Under the pieces are notes generated by a model that did not search any database, was not told where the DNA came from, and saw nothing but the letters and a program-made list of their open reading frames with translations. 23,138 nucleotides of DNA from a virus: positions 1-23,138 of IMG/VR virus record IMGVR_UViG_3300032954_000069; one strand, written 5' to 3'. The translations under genes and the position numbers were made by a program. Shown in pieces: positions 13,593-20,114 of the stretch. Position 1 is the stretch's first letter. Every line of letters begins with the position of its first letter.

Positions 13593-14012
13593 TCAGGCAC
13601 CCCGCTGGAATGCCGGGTGATGTCTCCAGCCCCTGGGTGCTGGCTCGCCGTTCCGCTCTCCGAGTGTGCGCAATCTCGTCCCGAACGTGGGGTCAGCCTG
13701 CTCAGCTGTGATCTTATAGCCGTGGCAGTCACTGCACAGGCCCTGCTGGTTCATCATGTCCGTCTTCGAGCCGCCATCCTGGATCCGGATGATGTGGTCA
13801 TCCACGACCGAGGCCGCATGGTCGCAGCCTCGGCAGATCGGGTCACGGTTCAGCACGAGCCGTCTGCGCCGGGTGTGGGCACGGTCATAGCCGCGTGAGT
13901 GGGCCGTGCCCCGGTACTGCTCACGGCTGCGCTGGTGATCCCGGCAGTAGCCAGAACCCACCAGGTTGCTGCAGCCCGGTGCCGGACAGGGATGCAGCGG
14001 CCGTGTGGGCAT
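13593..14012 (-). CDS. HNH endonuclease
   Basis: This 139-residue protein has two zinc-binding parts. The first, CPAPGCSNLVGSGYCRDHQR, is a short finger near residues 9-26. The HNH core follows with ICRGCDH (Cys60, Cys63), VVDDHIIRIQDGGSKTDMMN (His73 and Asn88) and GLCSDCHGYKI (Cys93, Cys96, His97). HNH proteins next to terminase genes, as in HK97 gp74, stimulate specific cos cleavage by TerL and are required for packaging in several phages. Its ATG overlaps the previous stop in TGATG. It could also be a mobile HNH nuclease, but the conserved position before TerS and the compact size favour a packaging role. Confidence 0.92.
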   Translation of the reverse strand: MPTRPLHPCPAPGCSNLVGSGYCRDHQRSREQYRGTAHSRGYDRAHTRRRRLVLNRDPICRGCDHAASVVDDHIIRIQDGGSKTDMMNQQGLCSDCHGYKITAEQADPTFGTRLRTLGERNGEPAPRGWRHHPAFQRGA

Positions 14013-14365
14013 CAGGACTCCGGATCCTGAGCTGTCAGACGGCGCACGATGGTCTTCAGTTCTCCGGCTGCTTGGCAGGTGACGACCAGCCGATACCGCT
14101 TCCCGGCGATCAGCTGCAGCGCCGAGGACAGGATGCCCTGGTAGACGCCCTGAAGGCTGGCGAAGTCCCCGCCGGGGGTGGCGACGTATTCCAGCGGCTC
14201 CGGGAACGTCTGCCCAGCGATGTTGGCGCCTGCCAGATCCGTGAGCTGCATGCTGACCACAGCCGTGGTGATGGGAGCGCCGGTAGCCGCGTTGGCCACG
14301 GTCACCGTGATCAGGTTGTCCGTATCCACAGCCAGCGTGCGGCTGGGCGTGCCGAGACCGATCAC
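14012..14365 (-). CDS. Ig-like beta-sandwich structural protein
   Basis: This 117-residue protein starts MIGLGTPSRTLAVDTDNLIT and continues with ITVTVANAATGAPITTAVVS, then LTDLAGANIAGQTFPEP and YRLVVTCQAAGELKTIVRRL. Alternating hydrophobic strands, V-T-V-x-N-A-x-T-G-x-P-I and a final G-K-R-Y-x-L-V-V strand, are those of Ig-like or BppU-like beta-sandwich proteins found in phage fibres and baseplates. It overlaps the repeat protein upstream by ATGA and the HNH gene downstream by TGATG, so the host-recognition cassette and packaging operon are translationally joined here. The precise role is unknown. Confidence 0.68.
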   Translation of the reverse strand: MIGLGTPSRTLAVDTDNLITVTVANAATGAPITTAVVSMQLTDLAGANIAGQTFPEPLEYVATPGGDFASLQGVYQGILSSALQLIAGKRYRLVVTCQAAGELKTIVRRLTAQDPES

Positions 14366-15150
14366 AGGGGCCTCACGTCAATGGAGGTGTCCAGCGCCGT
14401 CACGATCAGCACTTCCGTGGTCAGCGCGGTGGGAGGCGGCTTCATGCGCAGCTGGGCCGTCAGGACGGCATCCGTCAGCACCACCGTGCCTGCTGCCGGG
14501 ATCAGGTTCTGCTGCAGCATCAGGCTGAGGACGCGGCTAATGGTGCTGATGCGCCCCTGGATCTGAATGCCCTGCAGCAGAGTGACGGAACCCTTCAACC
14601 GTGCAGACGGCAGACAGCTGTGCCCGGTGATGGTCGTCGTGGAAACGATGGTGCCGATCCCGAGCACTCTCGCCGTCGTCGCCCGGACAGTCCCCTTCAG
14701 TGCGGTTGCGGTCCCCAGCGTGCCGTAGAGCCTGGAGCTGGGCAGGCTGATCTCAGCCGCGTAGAAGACCGTCCGCAGCAGTCCGGGCCGCAGCACACTG
14801 ACCGTCCGGATGCTGCCCTTCAGCGCCACTCCGGCAGGGGCATGGAGCACCCCCGAGAGCACGGCCATGCTTCTGACCGGCGTGACCTTGGCCACCAGCT
14901 GGATGCCCGTGGACCGAAGGCGGGCCGAGGTGGCAGCCATCGTCCCGGCGCACGGTGCCGGAGTGATGTGGAAGGAGAGCGGTGCCGTCAGGACCGGTGC
15001 CGTTACCCGGACAGTAGCGCTGACGCCCTGCAGGGTGCTGGGCGCGGCCTGCAGCCGTGCAGACGGCATGCTGACTGTGCCGGTGATCAGCAGCCCGGTG
15101 GTAACGATGCCGTTGAGGGCAGCCCCGTTGAGTGGGAACCCGTTCAGCAT
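14362..15150 (-). CDS. Repeat-rich fibre or adhesin-like protein with LNG start
   Basis: This 262-residue protein begins MLNGFPLNGAALNGIVTTGL, a start common to phage tail and fibre-associated proteins. It then contains repeats around a short motif: MPSARL at 28-33, ATSARL at 73-78, LPSSRL at 136-141 and LPSARL at 180-185, spaced 45, 63 and 44 residues. Between them are alternating strands (ALKGSIRTVS, ALKGTVRATTARV, LLQGIQIQGRIST). It is rich in Thr, Ser, Val and Leu and almost free of acidic residues for its first 220 positions. The pattern suggests a beta-structured repeat shaft or a set of small beta-sandwich units. No known enzyme motif is present. Role inferred from cassette context. 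Confidence 0.72.
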   Translation of the reverse strand: MLNGFPLNGAALNGIVTTGLLITGTVSMPSARLQAAPSTLQGVSATVRVTAPVLTAPLSFHITPAPCAGTMAATSARLRSTGIQLVAKVTPVRSMAVLSGVLHAPAGVALKGSIRTVSVLRPGLLRTVFYAAEISLPSSRLYGTLGTATALKGTVRATTARVLGIGTIVSTTTITGHSCLPSARLKGSVTLLQGIQIQGRISTISRVLSLMLQQNLIPAAGTVVLTDAVLTAQLRMKPPPTALTTEVLIVTALDTSIDVRPL

Positions 15151-15152
15151 GG

Positions 15153-15257
15153 CTAGGCAGGCACCAGGAGCACGGTCACGAAGGTCTCATGCTCCACGCT
15201 GGGGGCGAGGTAGCCGGTGCCATCTATCGGTGCTGCATTCAGCGATGAGTCGTTCAT
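15153..15257 (-). CDS. Small protein, 34 residues, in fibre cassette
   Basis: This short frame begins four bases after the stop of the upstream fibre gene and ends two bases before the next start. It reads MNDSSLNAAPIDGTGYLAPS followed by VEHETFVTVLLVPA. The S-L-N-A-A-P-I-D-G-T-G start resembles the S-L-N-G/A-x-x-L/I-N/D-G start of the following protein and of other small phage tail proteins, so it may be a truncated or minimal relative. No strong ribosome site is visible; coupling with the upstream gene is likely. The evidence is position plus this motif. Confidence 0.5.
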   Translation of the reverse strand: MNDSSLNAAPIDGTGYLAPSVEHETFVTVLLVPA

Positions 15258-15261
15258 CAGC

Positions 15262-16428
15262 TCAGGACAGCGTCTCCATATAGACCCGGTGCAGCCGGAA
15301 GGCCACGGCGGTGGCATCTGAAGATCCCGTGCCCACGCCCACGATGTAGCGCATGAACTGGTTGCTGCGCGGCAGGTGGCTGGTGATCGCCTGATTCGTG
15401 CAGACGCGCGTCTTCGTGTTTCCAATCCACTGATCCACCGTCACATAGATCGTGGAATCATTCGGCGCGCAGAAGATCTCGACCTCCAGCATCTGGTTCG
15501 GGTTGTTCGTGATGTCCTTCTTGATGCCCAGATCCGTCTTCGCCGCTGTGGTGCCGTCCTTGGAGATGATCTGGAAGTTCGCATCAGCCACGTCCGCGCC
15601 TACCCCGATCATGTCTGCTGCCGTGCCGGACGGGTCTGCTGCGTTGGGATCCGTGGAGAGGGTGGTGAGCCCGATGAAGGCGCGCTGGGCTGAGGTCAGC
15701 GCAGTGATGGTCACCCGGGCTTTGAAGTAGAAGCCGCCGAGGCCGGAGGCATTCCCCACCCAGAACCGGAAGCCGCCGGAGGTCTGCCCCCGCCAGCTGT
15801 TGCCGGTGTTGGTCGTCCCGGCACTGGTCAGGACGACCGCAGGCTGCGAGGAGACGTAATCCGTCGAGGTTGGGGTGTACCCGGACTTCGTGCCGGTGGA
15901 TGTTTCGATGTCACCCACGACGCTCACCCCGGTGCCGCCCGGCTGCGGGATCAGCATGGTGAACGACACATCCCCGAGCGCCCGCTGCAGGGCCGGGGCT
16001 TGCTGGCTCTCTGCACCCCGGATGAACAGCTCCCGCCGTGACCGCTTGGCTGCAAACAGCTGCAGATCCGTGGCAATCGGGCCAGCGGCAGGCTCCGTCA
16101 CCAGGCCGGTCTCCAGCCCGATCAGGTCCAGCATTTCCTGCGTGACGATCCGGAGCTCGATGCGGTCCCCATTGTTCCAGGCCACTGCGGAGGTGCCCAG
16201 CTGGCCCCGCACGATGGTGCTGAAGGTGTCTGTGGAGCGAGCCGTGACCTTGATGATCTCCCAGGCCGTCTCCGGGTTGGCAGCATTCGCCAGGGTGGCG
16301 TAGAAGTAGTCACCTCCGGACGGATTGGGGAACTTGGCCCCGTCCCCAGACTGCACGGCCAGGGAGGTGGCCGAGTTCGTGATCGCCCCGTTCAGGGTGG
16401 ACTTGGCGTTGTTGGCAAGTAGTTTCAC
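15262..16428 (-). CDS. Tail fibre-like protein
   Basis: This 388-residue protein starts at GTG 16428 with GAGG just upstream. Residues 1 to about 95 (MKLLANNAKSTLNGAITNSA, then TSLAVQSGDGAKFPNPSGGD with YFYATLANA and STIVRGQLGTSAVAWNNGDR) form the common small N-terminal domain of phage fibres: L-x-N-N-A-x-S-T-L, L-x-V-x-S-G-x-G-x-x-F-P, Y-F-Y-A-T-L and V-R-G-Q-x-G-T. The C-terminal 240 residues are a strand-rich, Gly/Thr/Asn-rich domain (FRFWVGNASGLGGFYFKARV, AFIGLTTLSTDPNAAD, MLEVEIFCAPNDSTIYVTVD) with the look of a trimeric receptor-binding head. It probably attaches at the tail tip and contacts the host surface. Confidence 0.82.
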   Translation of the reverse strand: MKLLANNAKSTLNGAITNSATSLAVQSGDGAKFPNPSGGDYFYATLANAANPETAWEIIKVTARSTDTFSTIVRGQLGTSAVAWNNGDRIELRIVTQEMLDLIGLETGLVTEPAAGPIATDLQLFAAKRSRRELFIRGAESQQAPALQRALGDVSFTMLIPQPGGTGVSVVGDIETSTGTKSGYTPTSTDYVSSQPAVVLTSAGTTNTGNSWRGQTSGGFRFWVGNASGLGGFYFKARVTITALTSAQRAFIGLTTLSTDPNAADPSGTAADMIGVGADVADANFQIISKDGTTAAKTDLGIKKDITNNPNQMLEVEIFCAPNDSTIYVTVDQWIGNTKTRVCTNQAITSHLPRSNQFMRYIVGVGTGSSDATAVAFRLHRVYMETLS

Positions 16429-16438
16429 GGCGCCCTCA

Positions 16439-17341
16439 TCAAGTGAAAGTCACGCCCCAGTCCGGGGCCTGATCCCAGACAGAGACATCATCAATCGCGA
16501 AGTGGGTGTCCACCAGGTACGGGGCATTCGCATTCCCCAGCAGGTAGCCGCCCCGCCACCAGTTGTTCGCAGCCCCGATGGTAGTGTAGATGGTATAGCC
16601 CGGATGGCTCTGCACGATCAGGGTGGTGTCGAACCAGACCTGATACGTCCCATTGTCTGAGTAGCCCCCGGCTCCGTTCGGCGTGGCAGCCCGGTTGTGG
16701 CTGCGCAGCCGGTGCCAAGATCCGGCGATGGAGGACGGGTTGAAGATGTTGTAGTGGTCAGTGTTTGCATCCCCGTTGGACTGATCCACGCCCTGGGGGG
16801 CACTCCGCAGGGACCCGACATGGGCGACCACATAGGGCGCAGAAGTGGGTGTGCCCTGGTACTCCGTCCCGCTGTTCAGGTCACTGGTGACGCTGTAGGT
16901 CTCTGCCCAGCAGTAAAAGAGTTTGTTGTTGTTGGGCGTGTCGCTGACCTGGTAGACGTATTCCGGCGGGAACCAGAGCCACCATTCCATCCAGAACTCA
17001 TGCAGCCCCTGGCCCAGCGGCTTCAGCTGATAGGGCTGGTCGAAGTCCTCATGCCCGGCGAGGTAGGTGACGCCCAGCGACTTCGTGCCGGAGTGGGACA
17101 CGTCATTGCGAACGATGCCGGATCCGGCCCCAGTCCCGTTGTAGGAGGGCAGCCAGAGGAAGCCATTCGCGCCGCGGTTGTAGACGTTCGCCCCAACGAT
17201 GGCGCTCTCAAAGTCTTCCGTGAAGTAGGGGGCTGCTCCTGGAGCCGGCGCAGTCATCTGCCCCTGCAGCCGCTGCAGGTCCGCGACCGTACCCCGGAGG
17301 ATACGGCGCGGACGCGGCAGCCACAGCAGGGAAGACGACAC
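16439..17341 (-). CDS. Jelly-roll, lectin- or glycan-lyase-like tail protein
   Basis: This 300-residue protein starts at GTG 17341 (a second possible start is Met29 at 17257). After a basic start it has PYFTEDFESAIVGANVYNRG, SGTKSLGVTYLAGHEDFDQP and LHEFWMEWWLWFPPEYVYQV, then SWHRLRSHNRAATPNGAGGY, DNGTYQVWFDTTLIVQSHPG and YLVDTHFAIDDVSVWDQAPD. F-E-D/T-F-E near the start, the E-x-W-x-x-W-W-L-x-x-P strand, the W-H-R-L strand and the final H-F-x-I-D-D-V-S-V-W are the ordered landmarks of concanavalin-like jelly rolls in glycan-binding modules and polysaccharide lyases or hydrolases. It is a candidate for sugar recognition or cleavage at the host surface. I cannot assign catalytic residues. Confidence 0.72.
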   Translation of the reverse strand: MSSSLLWLPRPRRILRGTVADLQRLQGQMTAPAPGAAPYFTEDFESAIVGANVYNRGANGFLWLPSYNGTGAGSGIVRNDVSHSGTKSLGVTYLAGHEDFDQPYQLKPLGQGLHEFWMEWWLWFPPEYVYQVSDTPNNNKLFYCWAETYSVTSDLNSGTEYQGTPTSAPYVVAHVGSLRSAPQGVDQSNGDANTDHYNIFNPSSIAGSWHRLRSHNRAATPNGAGGYSDNGTYQVWFDTTLIVQSHPGYTIYTTIGAANNWWRGGYLLGNANAPYLVDTHFAIDDVSVWDQAPDWGVTFT

Positions 17342-17349
17342 CGTGCCGG

Positions 17350-18003
17350 TCAGACCTGCAGAACGAGCGCGCCGATGGCGAACTGGGGCGTGGCGTTCGT
17401 TGCCACTGCCACCGGGGTATAGGGCATGAACAGCGCGCCGCCCCTGGTGGTGATGTTCACCGGATTGGCATTCGCCGGTGTGGTGGACAGGGTGATGTGG
17501 TCCGAGTCCGGCACGGTGCCGACGTAGTAGGCGGTGTTCTCTGCCAGCGGCGCCGGGAGGGCCAGGCCGGGTGCCGCGAGCACGAAGACCCGGTGATCCG
17601 CCAACATGCCGTGGGCCGGGATCACGATCTGGTCTGCCGTGGTGTCCACCACCTCGCCCACCAGCGGGGGATCGCTGTCCAGGAAGCCGATGGCCTTGAG
17701 GTTGCCTCCCGTCGCAGCATCCCAGATCCCGAAGGCGATCTCGCTCTCAGACCCGCCCGTGTTCTGGGGGAAGGTGACGAGTCCGGAGTTGGAGATCTGC
17801 CGTCCCCCTGCCGGAGAGGTGTCTGCTGGCGCACCGAAGGCTGCTGAGGGCCGCGTGCCATAGCCCGTGTAGGCGGCTTCCGTCACGGTGCCGGAACGGA
17901 AGTTCGTGATCGCGCTGATCAGGCCGATGTAGCCGGTCCAGGGGGCGAAGTCCGTGCTCCGCAGCGTGTTGAGGATCTGGTCACGCATGTAGCTCGTCAG
18001 CAT
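17350..18003 (-). CDS. Tail fibre-type protein with inserted small domain
   Basis: The ATG at 18003 has GGAG about nine bases upstream and gives 217 residues; an earlier in-frame ATG adds a non-native Pro-rich stretch. The frame MLTSYMRDQILNTLRSTDFA, then WTGYIGLISA, TEAAYTGYGTRPSAAF and IAFGIWDAATGGNLKAIGFL matches a fibre-type protein family (short helix, G-Y-x-R strand, F-G-I-x-D-A-A-x-G-G). The expected final strand FAIGALVLQV comes only after an insertion at about residues 125-190: DQIVIPAHGMLADHRVFVLA, LAENTAYYVGTVPDSDHITL and STTPANANPVNITTRGGALF. That insert has the H-G-x-x-x-x-D-x-V pattern of a small beta domain recurrent in phage tail proteins. The cassette begins here, after a promoter. 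Confidence 0.75.
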   Translation of the reverse strand: MLTSYMRDQILNTLRSTDFAPWTGYIGLISAITNFRSGTVTEAAYTGYGTRPSAAFGAPADTSPAGGRQISNSGLVTFPQNTGGSESEIAFGIWDAATGGNLKAIGFLDSDPPLVGEVVDTTADQIVIPAHGMLADHRVFVLAAPGLALPAPLAENTAYYVGTVPDSDHITLSTTPANANPVNITTRGGALFMPYTPVAVATNATPQFAIGALVLQV

Positions 18004-18122
18004 GGGGCAGTCTCCGTGCAGGGGATGCGGAAGTAGCAGCTGGATAGGCTGGGGGAGCAACGGGTCAGGCCGGGGATCAGTGCCGTCAGCTCGGCCTCAC
18101 AGGGCAGGTGGTCTGGGATGGC

Positions 18123-18152
18123 AACCTAGGTCCCAGCACCGGCTGGCGTCAA
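18123..18152 (-). promoter_or_regulatory. Putative promoter for fibre/packaging block
   Basis: The minus strand shows TTGACG (18147-18152), an 18-base spacer and TAGGTT (18123-18128), eleven bases after the glycosyltransferase stop and about 120 before the first fibre ATG. The spacer carries GCCGGTGCTG (18134-18143), as in the capsid promoter. The spacer can also pair CCAGC with GCTGG across CGGT, so a weak terminator overlapping the promoter is possible. The rest of the gap 18004-18122 holds an AGGCCG/CGGCCT repeat and the ribosome site and nothing else I recognise. Confidence 0.55.
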
Positions 18153-18162
18153 GCAGCTGGGC

Positions 18163-19056
18163 TCAGGCGGCACACCGGCAAGTGGCGGGAGTGGGCTGAT
18201 AACCTGGAGGAACGATGGGACGGGTGCAGCTGGGGCAGAGGCGGCACAGCACCATCCGGTACGGATCCGTGGCCGGGATCTGGGCATCAGGCCGGAGCTG
18301 CAGCCGGTTGCGGGTGAAGCCTGAGTAGTCCACCTGGTGCTGCCAGCGGCCCCACTTCCAGGTGATGGTGGTAATGTCCGGATGCTGGTCCCGCAGAGAC
18401 TCGGCCATCTTCAGGCGTCCATCTCCCGCGTAGAGTTCATCCGTGTTGCCGCCCTTCAGCACCATCGTCGTGACCTTCTTCGCGAGGAAGGCCTGAAAGA
18501 GGATCGTGCACCAGCCGTCCTTGAGCGCACGCAGGGACAGATCTGTGTCTTCATTGTAGCGTCCCCGCCAGCGATAGGGCAGGTCATTCTGAATCAGGAT
18601 GCAGGAGTAGATCCGGGTGTTGAGCCGGAACGGCTCATGCGCATCCCAGCGTGGGGCGAAGGACTCATACTGGAAACCGGCCAGCGCGACGTTGGTGTAG
18701 CGGTCCACATAGTCTTCGGCGGCCCGGAAGATGGTGCCGTCCCCAACCTGGATCTTGGAGTTCCGGTGCATGCGGTAGAAGCCCTGGATGTTGTCATCCA
18801 GGATCCAGTGCCGGGCTGCGCCGGAGTTGAGGGCATGCTCCCAGATCCAGTTGCGGGCCGGGATGGAGCCCTGCCCTAGGTTGCTGAACGGCAGCACCAG
18901 CACCTGGTCAGCCGGGATCACGGCAGAATAGGCCGCAGCCTCCTGGGGTTCCACCACGATGTGGAAGGGGACCTGCATGCGCTGGAGGTAGCGGGCCGTG
19001 ATCCGGGTGTCCCAGCGGCCCTTGCTCACGATGTAGACGGGATAGGCCGGGTTCAC
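18163..19056 (-). CDS. TET-associated family glycosyltransferase with Cys-rich tail
   Basis: The start is a GTG overlapping the previous stop in GTGA; 297 residues. The segments PVYIVSKGRWDTRITARYL, VVEPQEAAAYSAVI, VLPFSNLGQGSIPARNWIWE, HWILDDNIQGFYRM, IFRAAEDYVDRYTNVALAGF, LNTRIYSCILIQNDLPYRWR and GRYNEDTDLSLRALKDGWCT, then KGGNTDELY and WGRWQHQVDYSGFTRNRL, match the phage family described as TET-associated glycosyltransferase. The DD pair at 87-88 and NED at 168-170 are likely nucleotide-sugar and metal sites of a GT-A fold. Such enzymes add sugars to 5-hydroxymethylcytosine made by phage TET/JBP oxygenases. An extra C-terminus (CRLCPSC, later CRC, residues 271-295) could bind zinc. No methyltransferase or TET gene is visible in the window. 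Confidence 0.88.
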   Translation of the reverse strand: MNPAYPVYIVSKGRWDTRITARYLQRMQVPFHIVVEPQEAAAYSAVIPADQVLVLPFSNLGQGSIPARNWIWEHALNSGAARHWILDDNIQGFYRMHRNSKIQVGDGTIFRAAEDYVDRYTNVALAGFQYESFAPRWDAHEPFRLNTRIYSCILIQNDLPYRWRGRYNEDTDLSLRALKDGWCTILFQAFLAKKVTTMVLKGGNTDELYAGDGRLKMAESLRDQHPDITTITWKWGRWQHQVDYSGFTRNRLQLRPDAQIPATDPYRMVLCRLCPSCTRPIVPPGYQPTPATCRCAA

Positions 19057-19292
19057 ACGAATTCCTGGAAGGACTTCGGGAAGCCTGCCTCTTGCATCTG
19101 CACAGCATCCAGGATGGCCGGTTCTATGTAGCCGCGCCGTCCGGCTTCCCGGGCTGCCACCTTCCTGGTCCAGAATCTCCCGGCATAGAGGTAGCCGCCA
19201 TGGTCGAGCCGGCGGTAGGATCTCCAGCCGCCCCGCTCATTGATCGGCACCCGGTCCAGCTCTGAGCTGGGATCCAGCAGCTGCGCCGTCAT
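19053..19292 (-). CDS. Hypothetical protein, 79 residues
   Basis: This small protein (MTAQLLDPSSELDRVPINER, then GGWRSYRRLDHGGYLYAGRF) is basic, with W-T-R-K-V-A-A-R-E-A-G-R-R-G-Y-I followed by an acidic C-terminal helix. I do not recognise a family. It overlaps the 3' end of the 19289 gene and the 5' end of the glycosyltransferase, so it is translated with both and may assist in DNA modification. No catalytic motif is visible. Confidence 0.65.
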   Translation of the reverse strand: MTAQLLDPSSELDRVPINERGGWRSYRRLDHGGYLYAGRFWTRKVAAREAGRRGYIEPAILDAVQMQEAGFPKSFQEFV

Positions 19293-19666
19293 TCCGGCTC
19301 TGCTTCTTCCAGCTGAGGCGGCTGCTCAGCCGGAGGGTTGAGGGACAGGGCCACCCACCGCTTGTCTGCATACAGGGCCCGCTCAGCTTCCGGATGCCAG
19401 AGGAACCGGGTGAAGGTGTTGACCCGTTGGCCCACAAGCTGGCTGAAGGCCTCCATGTCCTCCCGGCTCTTGAAGTGAACCAGGATGGAGTGGTAGGGCT
19501 GCAGATCCTTCTGCTCGAAGGGGGGCATCCCGCGCCAGTCCGGGCCGTCATCCCCGAACAGGGAGACCTGCCCGGCATCCGGAAGACCGGTGACCATCGG
19601 AGCTGCGCCGTTGCCTCCGGTGGCAGCATCCCCGTTCATGAGCGCGAACAGATCCTGGTCAGCCAT
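19289..19666 (-). CDS. Conserved phage protein with WxGMPxF motif
   Basis: This 125-residue protein has an Ala/Gly-rich start, then DWRGMPPFEQKDLQPYHSIL, VHFKSREDMEAFSQLVGQRV and NTFTRFLWHPEAERALYADK, and an acidic Pro/Glu tail. The ordered pattern W-x-G-M-P-x-F-x-Q-x-D-L-x-x-x-x-S-I-x-V-H-F-x-S-x-E-D-x-x-x-F, then G-Q-x-x-x-x-x-T-x-x-x-W-x-P, is widely found in small phage proteins, often close to ParB-like or DNA-modification genes. No function is established to my knowledge. It overlaps RusA by eight bases and the next gene by four. Confidence 0.75.
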   Translation of the reverse strand: MADQDLFALMNGDAATGGNGAAPMVTGLPDAGQVSLFGDDGPDWRGMPPFEQKDLQPYHSILVHFKSREDMEAFSQLVGQRVNTFTRFLWHPEAERALYADKRWVALSLNPPAEQPPQLEEAEPE

Positions 19667-20114
19667 TGGCCGTCACTTCCTCCAGCACCACCTCCACGCG
19701 CGGCCGCTCCGGATCTGCCAGCAGCCGGGATCCGTCCCAGCTCACGATCTGGATGTCATTCTCCACCACGCCCCGGGCTTCCAGGAGATCTGCCAGGCCC
19801 TGGTAGAAGCCCACGGCATCACCTACGCGGCGATCCCGGTAGAACAAGGCCCGGCAGTTCACCTGGATGGGCTTGCTGATGAGCCGGGGTGGGTCCTTCG
19901 GCTGCAGCTCTGCAGGCAGCCCCTTGATCTCCCGGGCCGGATGCCAGCACCAGGGGTCCTGCTTCTCCCCGATGCTGATCTGGGCTGACTTCTCCCACTG
20001 CCGGAACTCCGGGGACGGCAGCAGCACAGCACGCTTCATGGCACCCACGGTCGTGATGATGCCGTGGTTCTTCTTCGTGCGGGGCTTTCCCCAGACGGTG
20101 AGGGTCCAGCTCAT
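19659..20114 (-). CDS. RusA-like Holliday junction resolvase
   Basis: This 151-residue protein starts MSWTLTVWGKPRTKKNHGII, the usual small-strand start with K-P-R-x-K-x-N, and ends with FYRDRRVGDAVGFYQGLADL, LEARGVVENDIQIVSWDGSR and PRVEVVLEE. The helix with D99 and D109, followed by G-V-V-x-N-D (D120), matches the RusA fold that cleaves four-way junctions and resolves branched DNA before packaging. The Asp doublet of E. coli RusA (D70-x-D72) appears here as V97-G-D99, so one of the two acids is absent; related phage proteins vary at this place. It overlaps its upstream neighbour in ATGA. Confidence 0.85.
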   Translation of the reverse strand: MSWTLTVWGKPRTKKNHGIITTVGAMKRAVLLPSPEFRQWEKSAQISIGEKQDPWCWHPAREIKGLPAELQPKDPPRLISKPIQVNCRALFYRDRRVGDAVGFYQGLADLLEARGVVENDIQIVSWDGSRLLADPERPRVEVVLEEVTANG

